DNA of 64,000 nt from PALSA-1003 sp963791945 (GCA_963791945.1 CAWBUD010000002.1:1798001-1862000), one strand, 5' to 3'. Shown: positions 9,677-18,002, counted from the stretch's first letter. Numbers and translations: made by a program. The notes: generated from the sequence alone by a model not told the origin.

Positions 9677-9793
9677 ATGCCGCTGACGAAAAAGCAGATG
9701 AAAGCGGCCGCGCCGCCGACCGGCTTTGAACTTCCCATGCACGAATCAAAGCGCGGACGAAGGCCCGCCAGTGGCGCCTCAGGCTATCTCTAG
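9677..9793 (+). CDS. Doubtful 38-residue basic ORF
   Basis: An ATG-to-TAG frame encoding MPLTKKQMKAAAPPTGFEL followed by a Lys/Arg- and Ser-rich tail. No family is recognised and no close ribosome-binding site is visible. It is listed because it is codirectional with the DUF3309 gene ten bases downstream. It could be chance. Confidence 0.25.
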   Translation: MPLTKKQMKAAAPPTGFELPMHESKRGRRPASGASGYL

Positions 9794-9802
9794 GAGAACG
9801 GG

Positions 9803-9955
9803 ATGCGCCTCGTACTTTTCATTATCGTGATTCTGCTGCTGCTCGGAGCGATGCCGACCTGGGGTTACAGCTCCGGATGGGGCTACTACCCGGCCGGCGG
9901 TCTGGGCCTGTTGCTCATCGTGCTGATCGTTCTCGCCGTGATGGGCGTCATATGA
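9803..9955 (+). CDS. DUF3309 family small membrane protein
   Basis: A 50-residue protein preceded by TAGGAGAACGGG. The pattern is typical of DUF3309: a hydrophobic start (LVLFIIVILLLLGAMPTW), a short Gly/Tyr-rich middle (GYSSGWGYYPAGG) and a second hydrophobic segment. Its role is unknown; members are common in proteobacterial stress loci. It is translationally coupled (ATGA, 9952-9955) to the lipoprotein gene that follows. Confidence 0.82.
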   Translation: MRLVLFIIVILLLLGAMPTWGYSSGWGYYPAGGLGLLLIVLIVLAVMGVI

Positions 9956-10296
9956 GGACGGCAAGTTTCCGTGTCCTCTCGCTTATCGCGGTGCTGGCGC
10001 TGGGGCTGGGCGCGTGCAGCCGGTCCGACCAGACCGCAACGCAGCGTCTTGCGGCACGCACGCCAGCGCCGCCGCCTGCATCGTCGTCGCCGACGCCCGG
10101 CACTGCTGCGCAGTCGCAGGACGTTCACAAGGACGGAACGAGCAGCGGCGCGACAACGAACAGCGCCGAAACGGCGAGCGGTTCCGACCCACCGATGGAC
10201 TCGATGGACAAGGATGAGGAGAGCAAGTCGATGCCCCGGCCCGGGCAAGCGAACGATCACTCGACCCTCGCCCAGGATCCCAAGACACCCAAGTGA
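9952..10296 (+). CDS. Small Ser/Thr/Pro-rich lipoprotein of unknown function
   Basis: 114 residues. The start overlaps the DUF3309 stop as ATGA; an in-frame ATG at 9877 lies inside DUF3309 and is less likely. A signal sequence with lipobox LGLGAC (Cys 22) is followed by a low-complexity, probably disordered segment rich in Ala, Pro, Ser, Asp and Lys. No domain recognised. It should be anchored to a membrane facing the periplasm. Confidence 0.65.
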   Translation: MRTASFRVLSLIAVLALGLGACSRSDQTATQRLAARTPAPPPASSSPTPGTAAQSQDVHKDGTSSGATTNSAETASGSDPPMDSMDKDEESKSMPRPGQANDHSTLAQDPKTPK

Positions 10297-10369
10297 TTCG
10301 AGGAGCCAAAACGGCGCCGGAAGGCGCCACGGCTGATCCAATCTTCAAAGTCAACCCAAGGAGCAGAAC

Positions 10370-10759
10370 ATGAATTCCACGATCAGAAACATGCTTTGCG
10401 CTGTCACCATCAGCGTGGTCGCCTTCGGTGCAAATGCCGCGAGCAGCGTCGAGAAGCAGCACAAGGCCAACTACAACGCGGCGGTGGACCGCGCCGACGC
10501 CGAATACAAGGCCGCCAAGCAGGCCTGCGACGCCAAGAGCGGCAACGACAAGGACGTCTGCATCAAGGAAGCCAAGGCCGACCGCGACAAGATCAAGGCC
10601 GATGCCAAGGCGCAACTCAAGTCCAGAGACGCCATGGCCGACGCGCGCGACACCAAGCTGGAAGCGCAATACAAGGTCGCCAAGGAAAAGTGCGACGCGC
10701 TGAGCGGCGACGCCAAGGACCGCTGCGTGAAGCAGGCCAAGGCGCAATACGGTCAGTAA
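10370..10759 (+). CDS. Exported Lys/Ala-rich protein with duplicated C-x10-C helical repeat
   Basis: 129 residues with a signal peptide ending near ANAASS. The mature protein is a charged helix rich in Ala, Lys and Asp. Two copies of a unit can be aligned: YKAAKQACDAKSGNDKDVC and YKVAKEKCDALSGDAKDRC, each with two cysteines ten residues apart and each followed by an acidic/basic helix. I know similar short exported proteins only as uncharacterised betaproteobacterial proteins. A ribosome-binding site (AAGGAG) lies just before the ATG, and a hairpin follows the stop. Confidence 0.72.
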   Translation: MNSTIRNMLCAVTISVVAFGANAASSVEKQHKANYNAAVDRADAEYKAAKQACDAKSGNDKDVCIKEAKADRDKIKADAKAQLKSRDAMADARDTKLEAQYKVAKEKCDALSGDAKDRCVKQAKAQYGQ

Positions 10760-10768
10760 ACGGTAACG

Positions 10769-10789
10769 GCCAGCGCCTAGGGCGCTGGC
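10769..10789 (+). terminator. Hairpin after the exported repeat-protein gene
   Basis: Perfect nine-base stem GCCAGCGCC / GGCGCTGGC around a TAG loop, ten bases after the stop at 10759. A T-run (ttttt) follows only about 24 bases later at 10813, so it is not a canonical intrinsic terminator. Confidence 0.55.
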
Positions 10790-10849
10790 TCCGCCATCGC
10801 GGCGAGCCGGCGCTTTTTATCGCCCTCGGCGTGACGAGCCGACGGCGCT

Positions 10850-11401
10850 TCAGTGCTTCAGGTCCTCCGGAAGGCCGCGGAGCAGATCGGCGAGCTCGTC
10901 GGCATGCTCTTCCTCATCGGCGAGGATCTCTTCGATCATCGTTCTCGATGTCGGATCGAAGGGCGCGAAATACGCTGCGATCTCCCGGTAACTGTCGATC
11001 ACGATCCGCTCGGCGATCAGATTCTCCCTGATCATCCGGCCCAGATTCTCCGTGGCGACGTATTCGGTGTGGCTGCGCGAAAGCAGGCCTCCCGGCGACA
11101 TGTTCGGGGTGCCGCCGAGCTGAACGATGCGCTGCGCGATGCGATCGGCGTGCGCCTGCTCCGCGTTCGCATGCTCCAGAAACTCGTCGGCCACGGGGCC
11201 CGCATGAATGCCCTTGGCCACGAAGTAATGGAGCTTGTAGCGAAGAACGCACACGATCTCGGTCGCCAGCGCATCGTCCAGCACCTTGACGGCGGTCTGG
11301 GCTTCGTCGCCGTACGCGGGCGTGACCGCTCCTTCCTCGATGTGCTCGCGGGCGCGCGCACGCAATGTCTTCACGTCGGTGAGAAACGCTTTTCTTGCCA
11401 T
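10850..11401 (-). CDS. Ferritin-like / bacterioferritin-type diiron protein
   Basis: 183 residues from the ATG at 11401, which follows AGGAGTTCCC; the longer open frame to 11695 is not needed. A four-helix ferritin-like fold is indicated by spaced helices with iron-ligand patterns: E in DALATEIVCVLRY, E plus H in EFLEHANAEQAHADRI, E in LIAERIVIDSYREI, and E plus H in ILADEEEHADEL. It probably oxidises and stores iron or protects DNA and proteins from peroxide; Dps-like or bacterioferritin-like cannot be separated by eye. It is transcribed away from the entericidin gene. Confidence 0.82.
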   Translation of the reverse strand: MARKAFLTDVKTLRARAREHIEEGAVTPAYGDEAQTAVKVLDDALATEIVCVLRYKLHYFVAKGIHAGPVADEFLEHANAEQAHADRIAQRIVQLGGTPNMSPGGLLSRSHTEYVATENLGRMIRENLIAERIVIDSYREIAAYFAPFDPTSRTMIEEILADEEEHADELADLLRGLPEDLKH

Positions 11402-11717
11402 GGGAACTCCTGGTGGGCAGTTTGCGGCTCGGTCCATATGCGGCCGATGGGGTGCCGCGAGCTCGACTGCCTTCTCGTCGGCACTCCACCATAAACCAGG
11501 ACGCACCGCACTCGGTATCAGCGATGTTCTGATTCTGGCGTAGGAGCCCTTCCTTCGCGGGCAACGTCCATACCGAAGCGCTCCTACAGTGACGTGCCGG
11601 GGCGTCCTACGAAAGAATCCGCCCGCCGCCGATTGCGGCAGCTTCCGTCGTGACGGATCCTTGTCCCGGCTCGCAGCGTTCTTCCGCGGGCTCAACTTTT
11701 AGAAGAAAGGAATCGTC
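11402..11717. other. Intergenic region between divergent ferritin-like and entericidin genes
   Basis: 316 bases that should hold promoters for both flanking genes. No recognisable protein in any frame and no clear operator. A cttttagaagaaagg tract at 11695-11710 supplies the ribosome-binding site of the entericidin gene. Confidence 0.4.
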
Positions 11718-11861
11718 ATGTGGAAGAAGGCCCTGTTCGTTCTCATGTCGCTGCTATCCCTCGCGCTGACGGCCTGCAATACGGTGGAAGGTGCCGGCAA
11801 GGACGTATCCGCCGCGGGACGCGGAGTAACGGAAGAAGCGCGGGAACACAAGACGTATTGA
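11718..11861 (+). CDS. Entericidin EcnA/EcnB family lipoprotein
   Basis: 47 residues, the normal size. A signal segment ends in a lipobox (LALTAC, Cys 20) and is followed by the family-typical mature part NTVEGAGKDVSAAGRGVTEE. Entericidins are small outer-membrane-directed lipoproteins linked to stationary-phase stress and bacteriolysis. No antidote partner gene is visible next to it. A hairpin follows at 11916. Confidence 0.88.
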   Translation: MWKKALFVLMSLLSLALTACNTVEGAGKDVSAAGRGVTEEAREHKTY

Positions 11862-11915
11862 GTAGGCATCGCTTCGCGCCACGATGCTTGCCGCGTGACG
11901 CGATTGTTGTGACGT

Positions 11916-11949
11916 GAGCCGTCACGGCCCCCGCGGCCGGCGACGGCTC
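11916..11949 (+). terminator. Hairpin downstream of the entericidin gene
   Basis: Outer arms GAGCCGTC and GACGGCTC pair perfectly and enclose an inner GGCC/GGCC pairing. There is no T-run, so this may be a Rho-independent-like stop or simply a structured 3' end. Confidence 0.4.
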
Positions 11950-12328
11950 CGTAGCTTGATGTAGTGCGAACCCCTCCTCGATAGGTCGCTATTCGCGGCA
12001 ACGAAGGCATCGATTGCCGCTGCCCCACGTGGGCGGGAACGTCGTACTTCGCCGATATCCCACCGCTCGCGACCTGGATGACGAGCCAGTCCGAGCTTTT
12101 CATCGACCCGGCGCCGTAGTCGCCTTCCATTTCACGTTCTTCCCGCCGAACGCTGCGTCGTCTATATTCGGACGTGGCTTTGCCAAGCTCCTGCCCGCTC
12201 AGCGTGATCTGCGGGAGTGCTTCCCGGCGGTAGGCGGGTTCAACCTCGTCGTCAACGTCGGCATGGCTGCACGCAAGACCCTCATCGTCGGCCCTTAGCG
12301 CATCGCTCACCGCATCTCTGGAGCCACC
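11950..12328. other. Unexplained stretch with coding-like minus-strand frame
   Basis: About 380 bases without a recognised gene. The minus strand is open right across it and its third positions are only moderately GC-biased, with stretches such as KSSDWLVIQVASGG. The plus strand also has a 94-codon frame at 12014-12298. Neither resembles a family I know, so this could be a decayed gene or spurious high-GC openness. Confidence 0.3.
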
Positions 12329-13051
12329 ATGCTCGCTTCCGGGCTTCACTATTTTCCGCTCTCGCCGCCCTTCTTCTTGTTCCTCGTCGCCTTGCTGGGC
12401 GCGCTGGTCATCCTCGTGCTGCTGCATGTCCTGCGCTATGCCTACGTCAGCATGGGCATCGCCCCGCAATACGTGTTCGTGGTGCTCGTGCTCTCACTGC
12501 TCGGAAGCTACGTCAACATCCCGCTCCTGCGATTTCCGGACGAGCGCGTGCTCAGCGAGCAGGAGGTTCTGTTCTTCGGCATGCACTATGTCATACCCGT
12601 GGTCCGTGACTGGCCCGGGACCATCGTCGCGGTCAATCTGGGCGGCGCGGTCATCCCGGCGCTGATGTCCCTCTATCTCATGGTCAGGAAAGCTCTGTAT
12701 GGCGAAGGCCTGCTGGCGATCGCGCTGGTTTCGCTCATCTGCCATCAACTCGCGTATCCCGTGCCGGGAATCGGCATCGCCATTCCGATTTTCATTCCGC
12801 CCTTGGCGACTGCCGTGGTGGCCGTGGTGCTGTCGCGTCGCCACGCTGCACCGCTCGCTTACATCAGCGGGAGTCTCGGGACGTTGATCGGCGCAGATCT
12901 CACCAACCTGGACCGGATGCGGGAACTCGGTGCGCCGGTCGCGTCGATCGGCGGCGCCGGGACCTTCGACGGCATCTTCGTGACCGGCCTGCTCGCGGTG
13001 ATCCTCGCAAGTCTGGTGACGCCGCGAACGTCGACGCCGCTCAGGCCGTAG
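12329..13051 (+). CDS. DUF1614 family integral membrane protein
   Basis: 240 residues with about seven hydrophobic segments and little else. Recognisable DUF1614 features are VNIPLL after the second helix, the FGMHYVIP segment, VNLGGAVIPALMSLYL, and the C-terminal LIGADLTNL followed by ASIGGAGTFDGIFVTG. The function of the family is unknown. Its last 11 bases overlap the convergent mscS-like gene. Confidence 0.82.
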   Translation: MLASGLHYFPLSPPFFLFLVALLGALVILVLLHVLRYAYVSMGIAPQYVFVVLVLSLLGSYVNIPLLRFPDERVLSEQEVLFFGMHYVIPVVRDWPGTIVAVNLGGAVIPALMSLYLMVRKALYGEGLLAIALVSLICHQLAYPVPGIGIAIPIFIPPLATAVVAVVLSRRHAAPLAYISGSLGTLIGADLTNLDRMRELGAPVASIGGAGTFDGIFVTGLLAVILASLVTPRTSTPLRP

Positions 13052-14174
13052 CGGCGGGAACGCGCTTGCGCGGTGCGGCCACGTCGGCGTCGCCGCCCGC
13101 GCGCTTGTCTCGACCCTCGATCTCCACGCGCGCTTGAGGCAGGCAGTCGGGGTAGTGCTCCTGGATAAACCCGATCAGGCCGGCGCGAACGCGGCAGCGG
13201 AGATCCCAGTTCAGCGAGGCATCGGCCGAGCTTACGAGAGCCCGGAGCTGCATCGCCCGCTCGTTGGTGTCCGTGACCTGGATGAGGCACACGCGTTTGT
13301 CCCAAGCCTTGTCCTCGCGGCACAACCGCTCCAGCTCAGCAGCCACCGGCGCCACGGGCAGACGGTAGTCCGCCCAGATGAATACTGTCCCGATGATCTC
13401 GGACGAGGTCAGGGTCCAATTCTGGAATGCATTCTCGAGGAACCACTGCAAGGGAACGACGAGCCGTCGCTCGTCCCATATCTTGACGACGACGTTGGTG
13501 GCGCGGATCTCCTCGATCCTGCCCCATTCGCCCTGGATGATGACGACGTCGTCCAGGCGGATCGGCTGCGTCAGAGCGAGCTGTAGCCCCGCGATGAGGT
13601 TTCCAAGCGCAGGTCGCGCGGCGAGCCCCACGACGAGGCCCGCCACGCCGGCGGAGGCAAGAAGGCTGGTCCCGATATTGCGCACCGCCGGGAACGACAT
13701 CAACGCGAGGGCGATGCCGATGAAGAGAATCACGCCCATGACGATGCGCGCCAGCACCTGTGTCTGCGTCTGCAGGCGCCGCGCCTGCAGATTCTCGGTG
13801 CTCGTCAGCGGATGCGTCAGGATGATCGCTTCGGCGAGGCCGCGGACGGAGCGCATACCCAGCCACGCCAGCGCGATCGTGAGCGCGAGCGTGGTGGCGT
13901 GCTCGACCACGGCAAGGCGCGGCAATCCGTCCGGTGCCGCTTCCCAGACGAACTGCAGTACGAGGAGCACCACCACGGCGCATCCGGGAGCGCGCACGAA
14001 GCGAAGGACAGTGGCGGCGAACGTTCGATGGCGGGTCAGCCGCGCCACGACCGACCAGGCCAAGCGATAAGCGATCACCGCCACCAATCCCGCGGCGAGG
14101 GCCGAGCCGAGCGTCTCGAGCCACGCGAGCAACGTGGGGTAATCCGCGGCGAATGCCCGTAGATTCTCGGACAT
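13041..14174 (-). CDS. MscS-family mechanosensitive ion channel
   Basis: 377 residues. Four or five hydrophobic segments precede the pore-lining third helix of the family (LLASAGVAGLVVGLAARPALGN, with regular Gly/Ala packing) and the beta domain (GEWGRIEEIRATNVVVKIWDERRLVVP). The C-terminal alpha/beta domain is followed by a basic tail. It should release solutes on hypo-osmotic shock. It is larger than E. coli MscS (286 residues) because of extra N-terminal helices. It starts at the ATG at 14174 and is convergent with the DUF1614 gene. Confidence 0.9.
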   Translation of the reverse strand: MSENLRAFAADYPTLLAWLETLGSALAAGLVAVIAYRLAWSVVARLTRHRTFAATVLRFVRAPGCAVVVLLVLQFVWEAAPDGLPRLAVVEHATTLALTIALAWLGMRSVRGLAEAIILTHPLTSTENLQARRLQTQTQVLARIVMGVILFIGIALALMSFPAVRNIGTSLLASAGVAGLVVGLAARPALGNLIAGLQLALTQPIRLDDVVIIQGEWGRIEEIRATNVVVKIWDERRLVVPLQWFLENAFQNWTLTSSEIIGTVFIWADYRLPVAPVAAELERLCREDKAWDKRVCLIQVTDTNERAMQLRALVSSADASLNWDLRCRVRAGLIGFIQEHYPDCLPQARVEIEGRDKRAGGDADVAAPRKRVPAATA

Positions 14175-14375
14175 CGAAGTATTTTAAAGCAAAGCACCAG
14201 TCGTGAGCGCAGGGAACCCGCGCAAGCTCGCCATGGCTCGGACCGCTCGAGCCGGGTTGTTGTAGGCGGAACGCTGAAATATAACAACCGCCGGTCGGGG
14301 AATCCCGAACCGGCCCTGCGGTCGTCGATTCAGGTCGGCGCGCTCGCAGGCTTCCTTGATAGCTCGCAGGCTCCG

Positions 14376-14504
14376 TTGATAAAGACCGTTCTGATCTCGG
14401 GGGCCGGAATCGCCGGACCGACGCTTGCCTGTTGGCTGAGCCGCTACGGGTTCGAGCCGACGCTGCTCGAGCGCGCGCCCGCTTTCCGCAGCGGCGGCCA
14501 CATG
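14376..14504 (+). pseudogene. N-terminal remnant of an FAD-dependent monooxygenase
   Basis: From a TTG codon, about 43 residues match the dinucleotide-binding start of PHBH-type FAD monooxygenases (VLISGAGIAGPTLACWLSRY, then ERAPAFRSGGHMI). After HMI the expected DFWG continuation is lost and the frame drifts into unrelated sequence overlapping the MarR gene. Intact enzymes have about 380-400 residues. This is a fossil, possibly of an oxygenase once controlled by the adjacent MarR regulator. Confidence 0.72.
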
Positions 14505-14598
14505 ATTTCCGCACGCGGTCTTTGCGCGATACACTGGCCCGGAAACCGTTACTCTCGCACGCATATCGAGCGCTTCGAACACGCCGGCTTGAGCATCC

Positions 14599-15165
14599 AT
14601 GATCGAATCCATCCCCGCCCGTCTGCGACGCCGACCGCCCGCAAAGGAAAGTCTCGAGCGCCCCGCGGGTAAGGCGTCACCGGGCCGAGGCCGCGACTCG
14701 AGACTTCGCCGGGAGGCGATCGTACTGCGGCATATTCGCGAGCTGTTTCGGGTCTCACAGCAGCATTTCAAGCGCATCGAAGCGCGTTGCGGCGTGAGCG
14801 GCGTCCAGGTATGGGCAGTCGCCGAATTGAAGGCCCGGCCCGGAATGACGATCTCCGAGCTGGCGAGCGCGCTGTCCATTCATCTCTCGACCGCGAGCAA
14901 TCTGCTCGACCGCATGGAGGCGAACGCCTTGGTACGTCGCGAGCGAGGCAAGAAGGACCAGCGCGTCGTGCGGGTCTACATCACTTCCTCCGGCCAGAAG
15001 ATGCTGCGCAAAGCGCCGGAGCCCGTTCAGGGCGTCATCCCCGACGCGCTCGAAAGAATGCCGGCCGCCACCCTGGCCCGCCTGCATCGGGACCTGGAAA
15101 GGCTCTCGCACCTGGCGCGCATTCGTGACCGGCGCGCGGCAATGAGGCCTCTCGCAGAACCGTGA
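14599..15165 (+). CDS. MarR family transcriptional regulator
   Basis: 188 residues. A 40-residue Arg-rich extension precedes the usual helical dimer arm (LRHIRELFRVSQQHFKRIE), and a winged helix follows with recognition-helix region MTISELASALSIHLSTASNLLDRM and a basic wing (RRERGKKDQRVVRVYIT). MarR proteins are dimeric repressors that release DNA on binding small, often aromatic, ligands. The upstream remnant of a flavin monooxygenase suggests the original target was lost. The long N-terminus might mean a later start, but no better start is obvious. Confidence 0.87.
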   Translation: MIESIPARLRRRPPAKESLERPAGKASPGRGRDSRLRREAIVLRHIRELFRVSQQHFKRIEARCGVSGVQVWAVAELKARPGMTISELASALSIHLSTASNLLDRMEANALVRRERGKKDQRVVRVYITSSGQKMLRKAPEPVQGVIPDALERMPAATLARLHRDLERLSHLARIRDRRAAMRPLAEP

Positions 15166-15202
15166 CGGGCGTCCCGGGCTCAGAGCGGGCGACGGCGTTC
15201 GC

Positions 15203-15631
15203 TCATGGTTTCCAGTCGAACGCCAGCGTCTCACGTTTGCCGCGCCGGATCCTCACGTCGAGCGTCTCGGTCTTGCCCGCGTACTGTGCGCTGACCGTGT
15301 ACCGGCCGTCGGGGAGCTTCGCCAGCATGAGCGGACCATAGGCGCTGGCGTCGAATATCACGTTGCCCGCGCGATCCTCGATCGTCACCGGCACATAGGC
15401 CGGAACGACATAAGCGGGCCCGCTCACGAGGAAGTGGAGCTCCAGCGAGTATCGCGAAGCGGCTTGCTTCATGGCCGATTGCTGTTCCCTCGAGATGCCG
15501 CCGGTCATGTACGTCACCTGCCCCCGGGTGAGCTTCGGCGGGAGATCCGGGTTGGTCGTCGCCCATGCGGGGATCGCCGCCATGAGCACCAGCGCGAGCG
15601 CGCCCGCCGCGCGCAGTCCCGTGTCAGACAT
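15203..15631 (-). CDS. Exported beta-sandwich protein, paralogue B of a tandem pair
   Basis: 142 residues with a signal peptide ending near AWATT. The mature part has a helical motif TYMTGGISREQQSAMKQAA and then a carboxypeptidase-regulatory-like beta domain (PVTIEDRAGNVIFDAS, LPDGRYTVSAQYAGKTETLDV). It shares architecture and motifs with its neighbour at 15653-16081, 21 bases upstream. A periplasmic role is expected; the ligand is unknown. It is probably the last gene of the operon that begins with the HtrA protease. Confidence 0.72.
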   Translation of the reverse strand: MSDTGLRAAGALALVLMAAIPAWATTNPDLPPKLTRGQVTYMTGGISREQQSAMKQAASRYSLELHFLVSGPAYVVPAYVPVTIEDRAGNVIFDASAYGPLMLAKLPDGRYTVSAQYAGKTETLDVRIRRGKRETLAFDWKP

Positions 15632-15652
15632 GTCTCTCCTGGAAGTCGCGCT

Positions 15653-16081
15653 CTACCACTCGAAGACCAGATGCTCGGGCTTCCCGGCTGCAACGTTTAC
15701 GTGGCGCGTTTCGCTCTTTCCATTGTCGGTCGCCGTCACGGTGTACCGCCCGTTCGGCAGCTGGGCAAGGACGAACGGTCCATCGGAGAACGTCTTGAGC
15801 TCGACGTTGCCGCGATCGTCCTTGATGGTGACCTCGACGTTCGCCAGGTACTCGTTCCTGGGTTCGGCGCGGGCGACGAATTCGAGCGACAACGGATACT
15901 GCGCTTCCGCGCTTTTCATCGCGCTCGCTTCAGCCTGACCGATACCGCCCGTGCGGTACGTTACGGCGCTGTGCGTTTCCTCCGGCGGAAGGTTGCTCAT
16001 GGGCATCGCGAGCGCGGTTCCGGTCGCGAAGAGATTGGTGGCGGCGAGCGCTGCCGCCAGAGTCAGTGTGGGGTGTCGCAT
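15653..16081 (-). CDS. Exported beta-sandwich protein, paralogue A of a tandem pair
   Basis: 142 residues, the same length as its downstream paralogue. A signal peptide (ATGTALA) is followed by TYRTGGIGQAEASAMKSAE and a carboxypeptidase-regulatory-like domain with DVRGN-type and LPNGRYTVTATDNGKSET segments. It lies 92 bases after the HtrA protease on the same strand, so co-expression under envelope stress is plausible. The pair look like a recent tandem duplication that has diverged. No catalytic residues are apparent. Confidence 0.72.
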   Translation of the reverse strand: MRHPTLTLAAALAATNLFATGTALAMPMSNLPPEETHSAVTYRTGGIGQAEASAMKSAEAQYPLSLEFVARAEPRNEYLANVEVTIKDDRGNVELKTFSDGPFVLAQLPNGRYTVTATDNGKSETRHVNVAAGKPEHLVFEW

Positions 16082-16173
16082 TTGCAGTCTCCTTCAATTA
16101 CGGCCGGCTGTGGAAACGTAAGCGCGCCGCCGAACGGAGGCGACGCGGTTCCATGTCGAGTTACCGGCATCGC

Positions 16174-17634
16174 TCAACCCAGATCGATGGGTACGAATAT
16201 TCTTGCCTCTCCGTGCTGGACCAGCAGTGCGATTCGCTCGCCTGCCTTATCGACCAGCGAGCGCAGCTGATTCACGGTCTTCACGGGAGTGTTGTTCACG
16301 CGCAGGATGATGTCGCCGGATTCGATTCCGGCTTCGGCCGCGCGGCCGCTTGCCTCGTTGACCAGCAGTCCGCCGTCGACGCCCGCCTGCTGCCTCTCCT
16401 CGGGCGTGAGGGGCCGCACGACCACTCCGAGCCGCCCCTGCTCGCCGGACGCTTCCTCGCTGGAAGCGACCGACTGTCCCTTGAACTGGCCGACGGTCAC
16501 CGTAACGTCCTTGGGCGATCCGTTACGCCAGAGCTCGAGCGCGACGCGCGTGCCAGGTTTCATCTCCGCGACTCGGGCCGGCAGGTCGGTCGAACGATCC
16601 ACGTCCTGGCCGTCCATCTTCACGATCACGTCGCCGGGCTGTATGCCGGCCTTCGCCCCCGGGCCGTCCGGATCCACGGTGCTGACCAGGGCGCCGCTCG
16701 GGCTCTTCAAGCCGAACGAGTCCGCGAGACCCTGGGTTACATCCTGGATCGTCACCCCGAGGCGGCCGCGAGTCACGTGGCCGGAGCTCACGAGTTGGCT
16801 CTCGACCTGGGCCGCGAGATCGATCGGTATGGCGAACGACAGGCCCTGAAAGCCGCCGCTGCGGCTGTAGATCTGCGAGTTGATGCCGATGACGTCGCCT
16901 TCGAGATCGAACAGCGGGCCCCCGGAATTGCCGGGGTTGACCGCGACGTCGGTCTGCAGGAACGGGACGTAGCCGCCGCCCGGCAACGATCGCGCCTTGG
17001 CGCTCACGATCCCGGCAGTCACCGAGTTGTCGAAGCCGAACGGCGAGCCGATCGCCACCACCCATTCGCCGACCTTGACTCGCGAGGAGTCGCCGAGCTT
17101 GACCGTCGGCAGATTGCTCGCGTTGATCTTCAGCACCGCGACGTCGGATTGATCGTCCTTGCCGATGACCTTGGCCTTGAATTCCCGCCGGTCGGTGAGC
17201 TTCACCATCACTTCCTTGGCGTTGTCGACGACGTGGGCGTTGGTGAGAATCACGCCGTCGGGGCTCACGATGAATCCCGAGCCCAGGCCATGCATCAGCG
17301 CGTTCGGCGGCACCTGCTGCCAGGGGAGATTGCGGAAGAATTTCCAGAACGGATCGTTCGGATCGACGTTCGGAAGCTGCGGTATACGGTCATTGGTCTT
17401 GACGGTCTCGGTCACGCTGATATTGACCACCGCGGGACCGTACTTCGCTACCAAGCCGGAGAAGTCGGGGAGCGCTGCAGCGGCCGATGGAACCGGACGT
17501 GTTTCGATCCGGCCCGGGGTTGTGGCTGCCTGAGACGAGGCGAAGAATGGACTGCCGCCGCTGCTGCAACCGGTTGCGAGTCCTGCAGAAAGACCAGCGA
17601 TCAGCAAGGCCCGCACAATGGGCTTCGCGTTCAT
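16174..17634 (-). CDS. HtrA/DegP-type periplasmic serine protease (MucD-like), lipoprotein form
   Basis: 486 residues. The N-terminus carries a lipobox (LATGC, Cys 23), so the protease is probably membrane-tethered in the periplasm, unlike soluble DegP. The trypsin-like domain has a complete triad: H134 (TNAHVV), D164 (DVAVLKI), S237 (GNSGGP). Two PDZ domains follow, at about residues 275-365 and 395-480. It should degrade or refold misfolded envelope proteins. Two exported paralogues lie downstream. A CTTAAG-N5-CTTAAG direct repeat sits 62 bases upstream of the start and is shared with petA. Confidence 0.93.
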   Translation of the reverse strand: MNAKPIVRALLIAGLSAGLATGCSSGGSPFFASSQAATTPGRIETRPVPSAAAALPDFSGLVAKYGPAVVNISVTETVKTNDRIPQLPNVDPNDPFWKFFRNLPWQQVPPNALMHGLGSGFIVSPDGVILTNAHVVDNAKEVMVKLTDRREFKAKVIGKDDQSDVAVLKINASNLPTVKLGDSSRVKVGEWVVAIGSPFGFDNSVTAGIVSAKARSLPGGGYVPFLQTDVAVNPGNSGGPLFDLEGDVIGINSQIYSRSGGFQGLSFAIPIDLAAQVESQLVSSGHVTRGRLGVTIQDVTQGLADSFGLKSPSGALVSTVDPDGPGAKAGIQPGDVIVKMDGQDVDRSTDLPARVAEMKPGTRVALELWRNGSPKDVTVTVGQFKGQSVASSEEASGEQGRLGVVVRPLTPEERQQAGVDGGLLVNEASGRAAEAGIESGDIILRVNNTPVKTVNQLRSLVDKAGERIALLVQHGEARIFVPIDLG

Positions 17635-17695
17635 GGCGCATCCTTTCGATGATTGAGCGAACGAGCTCTGATGGCCATCATGCTAAGCGTCGAGA

Positions 17696-17712
17696 CTTAA
17701 GGCAGACTTAAG
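17696..17712 (-). promoter_or_regulatory. CTTAAG-N5-CTTAAG regulator box upstream of the HtrA operon
   Basis: Two exact CTTAAG half-sites, 17696-17701 and 17707-17712, five bases apart; read toward htrA they are followed by TCTC. This matches the direct-repeat layout bound by PmrA/QseB-type OmpR-family response regulators. A near-identical box, oriented toward petA, is at 18613-18629. The rest of the 17635-18002 interval shows no gene. Confidence 0.6.
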
Positions 17713-18002
17713 CTCGAAAGAACCGGACGCTCCACCTCGCTCGCGCGTCGAGCGAGCCGCGCGACGCCTGCGCAGGACGTGTCGACCGCGCACGAAACGC
17801 ACCGCGTCAGGAACGCGTCAGCCCACTGTCCGTCTGTTTGAACGGCCGCGTTCGCGCGGCGTCTAACAAAGGCGCGTGCTGGTGAAAACGATTCCAGAAA
17901 GCAACGCGCCGTGGTGCCGGCTTGTGCGCGGTTGTTTGATCGCGCGTCGTGCGGGCGGCCGTCTCTACGCAGGTTCGACGCCCGCGTCGTGAGGAGAAAC
18001 CC

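Noticed and set aside
12014..12298. 94-codon plus frame before DUF1614
   Set aside because: No ribosome-binding site or recognisable family; the region is reported as unexplained instead.
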